A stretch of DNA of 64,000 bases. Origin: Ceratotherium simum simum. Lineage: Eukaryota; Chordata; Mammalia; Perissodactyla; Rhinocerotidae. Shown here one piece after another: positions 57,041 to 64,000 of the stretch. Every line of letters starts with the position of its first letter. The first letter of the stretch is position 1. The DNA is taken from assembly GCF_000283155.1 (NCBI RefSeq), contig NW_004454210.1:7306399-7370398 (forward strand), read 5' to 3'. The notes under the pieces were generated by a model. The model did no database searches and was not told the origin of the DNA. It saw only the letters and a list, made by a program, of their open reading frames with translations. The translations under genes and the position numbers were made by a program.

Positions 57041-60000
57041 TGGCATTTTTTCTCTTTTTGTTTTGAGATAATTATAGATTCACAGGAAATCGCACAGAAG
57101 TGTGCAAGCTGGTCCTACACACCTTTCACCCACCTTCCTGTGTGTTAGCATCTTACAGAACTAGTGTACTAGGTACGATATCAAAACCAGGAAATTGACA
57201 TTATGCAAACCATAGAGCTTATTCAGATTTCACCAGTTATACATTTGTGTGTGTGTGTGTGTTGCTCTATGCAATTTTATCACATGTGCAGCTTCATGTA
57301 ACCACCATCACAATCAAGATACTGAATTGTTCTATCACCACAAGATACCCTCATGCTACCCCTTTATAGCTACACTCACCTCCTTCTCCCCCCACCCTGA
57401 CATCCCTAACCCCTGGCAACCACTATATCTCTATAATTGTTATTTTACAAATGTTTTATAGATGGACTCATGTAGTACGCATCCTTTTGGAATTGGCTTT
57501 TTTTTTATTCAGCATAATTTCCTTGAGCTTCATCCAAGTTGTTGTGTATATCTATAGCTCATTCCTTTTTATTGCTGAGTAGTATTCCATGGTATTGATG
57601 TACCAGTTTGTTTAACCAGTCACTCATTGAAGGGCGTTTGTGTAGTTTCCAATTTGGGGCTATTAATAAAGCTACTGTGAACATTCCTGTACAAGTTTCT
57701 GAGTGAACATAGTTTTTATTTCTCTGAGATAAATGCCCAAGAATACAATTAGTATGTTGTGGTAATTGCATGTTTAGTTTCTTAAGAAACTGCCAAACTA
57801 TTTTCTAGAGTAGTTGTATAATCTTAATTCCCATCAATAATGTATGAGTGATCCAGTTTATTTACAACCTTTCCAGGCTTTGGTGTTATCACTATTTTTT
57901 ATTTTAGCCATTCTTGAGGGTGTATAGCGGTATCTTGTGATTTTAATTTGCATCTCTGAGGCCTAATGATATTGAACAATTTTCATGTGCTTGTCACCTG
58001 TATATCCCCTTCATAAATGTCCATTCACGTCATTTTCCCATTTTCTAATTGGATTGTTTGGTTTTTTAATGTTAAGCTTTGATAGTACTTTATACATTCT
58101 AGATACAAGTCCTCTGTCAGATATGCGACTTGCAAATGTTTTCTCCCTGTCTGCAATTTGTCTTTTCATTTCCCTTAACAGAGTGTTTCACAAAGCATAA
58201 TTTTTAATTTTAATAAAGTCCAATTTTTCCTTTTATGAATTATGCTTTTGATGTCAAGTCTAGGAGCTCTTTGCTTAGTTCAAGGTCACAAACATTTCCT
58301 CTTTTTTTTTTCTAGTTTTATAGTTTTATGTTTCACATTTAAGTCCATGGTCCATTTGAGTTAATTTATATACAAGGTGTGAGATTTAGGTCAACAACCA
58401 ATTTTTTCCTTTGGATATTCAATTGCCCCAGCACTATTTATTGAAAAGGCTATCCCTCTTCCATTGGATTTCTTTGGCTCCTTTGTCAATAATTAATTGA
58501 GCATATTTGTGTTCATTTATTTCTGGGTTCTCTATTCTGTTTCATTGATCTTTGTATCTATCCTTCTGCAATATCACACTGTCCTGATTATTGTAGCTAT
58601 GTAACAAGACTTACCATTAGGAAGAATAATTTCTCTCACTTTATTCTTCTTTTTCAAATTTGTTCTGGCTGTTATAAAGCCTTTCCCTTTCCACATGAAT
58701 TTTAGCACCAGTTTATCTATGTCTACAAAAAACTTTGCTGAGACTTTGGTAAGAATTACATTAAATCTATAGATCAATTTAGAGCGAGTTGACATCTTTA
58801 TTGTGTTGAGTCTTCCAATCCCCATTATGGCTCTGCAAATATTTAGAGCTTCTTTCATTTCTTTCATCAGCATTTTGTAATTTTCAGTTTACAGAGTCTA
58901 TACATTTTGTTAAATTTATACCTAAATACTTCATTTTTTGTAGCAATTGTAAGTAGTATTATATTTTTTATTTTGGCCTATTGTCAGTATAAAGAAATAC
59001 AATTGATTTTTGTGTGTTGATTTTGTATCCTTTGACTTTATTAAACTTGCTTAGTTCTAAAAGTTTTTTGTAGATTCCTTGGGATCTTCTATGTAGACAA
59101 TCATGTTGTCTGCAAGTAGAGACAGTTTTATCTTTTCTTTCCCAGGCTGTATGCCTTTTATTTTTGTTCTTGCCTTATCACAGTGTCTAGAACTTCCAGT
59201 ACTATATTGAATAAGAGTAGTGAGAGCAGACATCCTTGCCTTGTTCCCAGTCTTAGAGGGAGAGCGTTCAGTCCTTCACCATTAAGTATAATGTTAGCTG
59301 TAGTGTTTTTATGAGTTTGAGGAAGTTTCTGTCTATTCCTAGTACACTGAGAGTTTTTATCATGAATAAGCATTAAATTTTGTCAAATGTTTTTTCTGCC
59401 TCCATTGATGTTATCATCTGATGTTGGACTGGTGGATTACATGGATTTGTTTTTAAATATTCAATCAGTCTCGCATAACTGGAATAAATACCACTTGGTT
59501 GTGGTCTATTATTCCTTTTATACAGTGTTGGATTTGATTTGCTAAAATTTTGTTGAAGATTTTTGCATATAAGTTCATGAGAGATATTGGTCTATAGTTT
59601 CCTTTTTTTGTGTGCTGTCTTTGCCTTGTTTTGGAACCAGGATAATACTCACCTCGTAAAATGAATTGGAAAGTATTCCCTACTCTTCTATTTTCTGCAA
59701 GAGATTAGTAAAAATTGGTGTTAATTCTTCTTTGAATGTTTGATAAAATTCTCCCAGTAAAACTATCTCAGCCTAGAGATTTCTTTTTTTGGTAGCTATT
59801 TCACTACAAATTCAATTTTTAAACAGTAAAAGGACTATTTAGGTTATCCATTTAATCTTATCTGAGTTTTGGTAGCTTGTGGTTTTTGAAGAATGAGTCT
59901 ATTTCTTCTAAGTTTGGAATTTCTGAGCATAAAGTCATTTGTAGTATTCCCCTATTATCCTTTTAACTAGCTACAGGATCTGTTGTGATATTCTCTGTTT

Positions 60001-60778
60001 CATTCCTGATATAGGTGATTTGTGTATTTTCTCTTTTTTCATCTTTGTCTACCTTGCTAGAGATTTATCAATTTCGTTAATTTCTTTTGAAAAACTAACT
60101 TTTGTTTCATTAATTTTTCCTATTGTTTTCCTGGTTTCAATTTCATTGATTTCTGTTTTTTATTATTTCAGTCCTTCTGTTTGCTTTGGGTTTCTTTTGC
60201 TCTTCTTTTTCCAGTCTCTTGAGATAGAAACTTGGTTATTGATTTGAGATCTTTCTTCTTTTCTAATATAAGCATTTATTGTTACAAATTTCCCTCTCAG
60301 CACTACCTTCCACAAGTGTTTATACGCTGTTTATGTAATATGATATTTTTATTCTGTTCTATGTATGTTTTAAAATTTCCTTTGAAGTTTCCTCTTTTAT
60401 CCATGGATTATTTAGAACTATATTGTTTAATTTCCAAGTGTTCTGAGATTTCCCTGTTGTCTTTCTATTATTGGTTTCTAGTTTAACTCCATTAAGGTCT
60501 GAGAACATACTCTATACAATTTCAATTCTTTTAAATTTGGCAAAGTTTGTTTTATAACCCAGGATACAGTCTATTTTGGTGAATATTCCATGGGTGCTTG
60601 AAAAAATGTATATTCTATTATTGTTGTCTTAAGTGTTCTATAAATGTTAATTAGATCCTATTGTTTGATAGTTTCTTCAGTTTTTCTATATCCTTGTTGA
60701 TCTTTTGTCTACTAGTTCTATCAGTTGCTGAGAGTGAGGTGTTGAAGTCCCTAATTATTGAATATTTATCTCCCCCAC
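57041..60778 (-). mobile_element. L1, antisense, 5' truncated in the endonuclease region
   Basis: Minus-strand L1 of about 3.7 kb. Plus-strand landmarks run from the 3'UTR (ataattatagattcacagga, cctaacccctggcaaccact) through agtagtattccatggtattg to the endonuclease area (gctgagagtgaggtgttgaa) at about 60735. ORF2 pieces on the minus strand: 58873-58574 and 59373-59158, the latter with [19 protein letters not shown] (reverse transcriptase RQGCPLSPL motif altered). A gt run lies at 57247-57262. Many stops. Confidence 0.92.
59158..59373 (-). pseudogene. L1 ORF2 reverse-transcriptase fragment (dead)
   Basis: A 71-residue frame with [20 protein letters not shown] followed by [18 protein letters not shown], the reverse transcriptase palm region of L1 ORF2p. 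The catalytic FADD motif is not in this frame. Confidence 0.85.
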
Positions 60779-61615
60779 CAACTACCCTAGTCCTACCTTT
60801 CACCAAAGTGTTCAATACTTTCCCTCCCGGAACTTAATCCCTTGGAGGGTTCAAGGCAGAGGAGCCACTCCTTGCAGATCACTGGCATTTTAAACCAAGA
60901 CCCTGAACACTGGTGAAATGTGGTAAAACCCAAGCCTGGGACATGCTGGAGGTAGATGCCAGAAGACATGCAGCCACATATCAAAGTTAGTCCAGGAGGC
61001 AGCGGATGAGTCAATCAGGCAAAGCCAAATTTAGTTCCAACCAGTATGCTAGGAGTGGTGAAGAGCTAAATGGAGCAGCCAACAGTCAGAGTCTTAACCA
61101 ACAACCAAAGTCAGGAACCAGCCAGGAAGCTCAAGAAGTGTCAGGATCCAGGACCTGAGGATGACATGTAGAGATCCCATTTAATTTTATTTGAGCCTTG
61201 ATGGCCTAGGACTCCTATGAGAGGGTCAAGGAGCCCCTTCTTGGCTACACTGTTGTTCATCTTAAAGGTATCCATAGCTTTTAAAGTAAGCCAAAGGAAT
61301 TAATTGCTACTGGGACAATTTCCAGCAGCAGAAACAGGATGAGGGGGAAGATAGTTTGAGGTGTATTTTCTGAATATCTTAAAATCCTTCTCCATGAGTC
61401 TATTCTTATTTGATCCATACATCTCGTTAGCCCTGGTCAGGGGCAGAAATGCCTATTAAAGAATCATTAGGCAAGCTAACATCTGGGCACAGAGGCAGAA
61501 AAAAGAATGACTTTAGGAAAAAGGATAAAACTTTCTACAACTTCAACTGGTGAATAGAATGTTTAATAACCCACAAACTACTTATCCCAGACTTCTAAGA
61601 GGCAGAAAAGTGGCA
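60779..61615. other. Unassigned 0.84 kb
   Basis: No repeat or gene recognised. Confidence 0.4.
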
Positions 61616-61850
61616 TTTTCTAAAATTATGTTAAAATACACACAACATAAAATTTACCATCTTCATCATTTTTAAGTGTACAGTTCAGTGGCATAAGTAC
61701 ATTCACATTGTTGTGCAACCATCACCACTACTCATCTCTAGAACGTTTTCGTCATCCCAAATTGAAACTCTATACCCATTAATCAATTACTCGCCACTTC
61801 CCCCTCCCCCCAACCACTGGCAACAACCATTCTACTTTCTGAGAAGACTG
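61616..61850 (-). repeat. L1M 3'UTR fragment, antisense
   Basis: cacaacataaaatttaccat, aagtgtacagttcagtggca, cacattgttgtgcaaccatc and caaccactggcaacaaccat are the antisense L1M 3'UTR. Confidence 0.85.
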
Positions 61851-63059
61851 CCACTTTGACGGACCTTCATGCTTAACCTACCAATATCGTGATGTTCCAC
61901 TGGAGATAACTCTGAAATAATGCTGACAATATTCTTAACCACATGGGCAAACTGCTAGTGACTCTTATCCTTTGATACCAACATTCTAACCAATACGCCA
62001 AAAACCCCAGTTCAAGACCTGCCCCTCTCCTGCAAGTCTGGGGAACGGTTTGTCCTTAAATGCACAGAGGCACTCTGTCTGTGATCCGGCTTGGAGCAGG
62101 GCCCTCAGTGTAATATAACAGCATCCTGGAGAGACCTGGAGGCAGAGACCCATGGAAGGTACTGAGAGCTCTGCATCCTTGCTCAGAAATGGGAGACAAC
62201 ATCTTCACACATCTCACAACCACCCCGAGGGAGGCTATTCCAGACCTTCACGCTGCACCACCCATTGCCCCATCCCAGGCAAAGAGAAAGTTGCTGGCCT
62301 TACAACATTTTGCTCTCCGAGGTCTCGGAATTCCCCAAGATAAGGCTTAGAGAGGTGCTGCCATAAAGAAGTTCCGGGGCCTCTTCACAGTCCTTCACAT
62401 ACTGCTGGTGCCAGTCTAATATGTGTCCAGGAAAAGATGAAACGGAATGCCTCTATATGAGATTACCGATTTATTTTATCTCATATTTTAAATAAGGCAC
62501 AAAGTCTACACTAAAATAAAGTGGAACCAGGGCATTCGCAAAAAGCACCAATCCCACAGCAGATGAAAGTTGAAGTACTCTGAATTGGATCACTGCCTCG
62601 TCAAACCAAGACCCTATGTAGTGATAATGTGCTGCCACAATTCAGTACTGGGCCCCAACAATAAAGCCGGGGCTGTAATTACTGTAATGACCTCCCACTG
62701 CTATTGTGTCTTTAATTAAGTCTTTATCAGTAGGCATTTGCCACTTAAACCTAACTCACTGTAACTACGGCAGCGTATCATCTACATTTTCACCAAGAAT
62801 TACTGAATCATATTTCCGTCACAAAGATGAAAGGGAATATTTTAGTTCAAGTGCCATTTGCAGACAAGTTGCATAAAGAAAAATCAAGCTGTACTGTAGC
62901 AGCGCTTTCTGACAAGTGAAACTCAACTGAGAGATGCCAAGGGGTTCTGTGTATGTGTGTTTTGGCTTCGCTAGATTTCTTTTTAGCACAACTCCACTTC
63001 CCGTCTACGTAAACTATGGCACAAGAAGTACATAGAATTAGTCACACACTTGATTACAG
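61851..63059. other. Repeat-poor 1.2 kb, candidate conserved block
   Basis: No repeat recognised. The part from about 62460 to 62960 has the balanced, motif-dense texture typical of conserved non-coding elements (ctgtaattactgtaatgacc, gtctttaattaagtctttat). No credible coding frame. Confidence 0.4.
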
Positions 63060-63215
63060 AAAATTTCGGGAGGTGGAAAGGGCTGAGATGCTCACATGAG
63101 GCCCTGAGATGCTGAGTGAGTTGTCCCAAGTCACGTGGTGCTGACTGACCGTGGGAACTGTCCGAGCTGGGCCTACAACTCACACCTCCCAGCTACATGC
63201 TCTGCCCACCCCACT
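63060..63215 (-). repeat. MIR SINE, antisense
   Basis: gatgctgagtgagttgtccc, aagtcacgtggtgctgactg and gagctgggcctacaactcac follow the reverse complement of MIR. Confidence 0.7.
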
Positions 63216-64000
63216 GTGGGGCCACCCTTGGAGCTGGGAAAGCCCATTTTACCCAGCAAGGGGCACTAGAAGTACCTTGGGCCTGAAGAGACCACATTCC
63301 AAGTTCAAGTTTCCAATCATAATCGCTTCCTTACGTCAGCATTAAAGCAAGTGCTGAGATGGCTTTTTGTCAGAGCCCAGTCAAGTGGGCCAGACTACTC
63401 TGTGTCAGAAAAAGCCGCCCCAATTCAAGGCCTCGCCATGAGTTTTAGGGGTTTTAGCCTGGGCCTCGCCCTACAGAGCTTGCCTCTTGGTGAGGGAAAC
63501 CTGAGCATACCCTGTAGTCCTCACTCCTCTGAGGTTACTTGATTCACTTAGGACCGAGGGAGAGTCCCCACTGCACCCTCCACCCCATCGGCCAACAAGT
63601 GTGAACCACACCAGCCTCCACCAAGCGGCCAGGCTGTAGTGTCATTATTTGTGCTGTTGCATATCACCAAAACGCTTTTGGCTTTAAAAACTGCTCCTCC
63701 AAAGAGCATAAATCCTTCCAGAATGGGGGAAGGGCACTCACATCATGGGGGTGGGTGCTGAGGGGGCAGCAGAGCCCCCTGGCCCTCCTCCACCCCTCAT
63801 GAAGGAGAGGAAGGGGAGGAGGAGTTGAGGGCAGGGCGCTGGGATGTCTGAGTGGCACCACTGTGGTAGAAGCTCAGGGACACTCAGGGGCCCTGCAGCT
63901 CTGCTTTACTCCGACAGACCTGTGGGCACCAGCGATGCTGGTGAATCTCTGCTTCTTTATTTGAGGGATTCTGACTCCAGCTGGGAAACCCGATGCTGCC
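63216..64000. other. Unassigned, moderately GC-rich end of window
   Basis: GC-rich purine tract at 63780-63840 (gaaggagaggaaggggagg). No CpG island, repeat or gene recognised. Frames of 63-65 residues lack motifs. Confidence 0.4.

Overview
This window looks like ordinary mammalian intergenic or deep intronic DNA. It is almost certainly from a perissodactyl, most likely a horse-type (Equus) genome. The key evidence is ten copies of the tRNA-derived ERE SINE family, with the characteristic 5' head (gggccggcccggtggc...) and several perfect or near-perfect target-site duplications. The other repeats (L1, L2, MIR, L3/CR1, MER5, MER20, MER33, Tigger, MLT1) are standard placental-mammal elements. 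All family names are from memory of consensus sequences, not from a library search. I found no functional protein-coding gene, no structural RNA gene, no CpG island, no CRISPR array and no bacterial or phage material. Every sizeable reading frame that I can recognise belongs to a dead transposon.

Layout. 0-4.5 kb: old L2, MIR, L3/CR1 and hAT fragments in unassigned DNA. 4.5-9.4 kb: a stack of insertions, in which a hAT-Charlie element was split by two tandem L1 copies, one internally rearranged, and one of them later received an ERE. 9.4-16 kb: an MLT1 LTR, a second Charlie copy, an LTR 3' end and a Tigger remnant that still shows a CENP-B-like helix-turn-helix. 16-23.8 kb: a nearly full-length L1 on the minus strand with a 5'UTR, disrupted ORF1 and ORF2, three ERE insertions and a 952-base assembly gap. 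23.9-28.2 kb: MLT1, MIR, ERE and long L2 tracts. 28.2-44 kb: mostly unassigned sequence with scattered repeats and a second gap (325 N) inside an ERE. 44-50 kb: a cluster of MER5/MER20 hAT elements. 50-51.1 kb and 62.4-63 kb: repeat-poor AT-rich blocks that look like candidate conserved non-coding elements. 52.3-53.8 kb: an MLT1 LTR split by a 5'-truncated L1 carrying extra 3' sequence. 54.4-61.9 kb: three more L1 fragments.

The genes do not work together as a system because no live gene is visible. What can be read is the insertion history: ancient L2/MIR/CR1 first, then hAT, Tigger and MaLR elements, then L1, then lineage-specific ERE SINEs. The prompt raises the possibility of an undescribed biological system. 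I did not find one. The observations most worth checking are the L1 segment shuffle near 7.2-7.6 kb, the possible L1 3' transduction near 53.2 kb, the implausible gap size near 38.6 kb, the 37.6/38.3 kb direct repeat, and the candidate conserved non-coding blocks.
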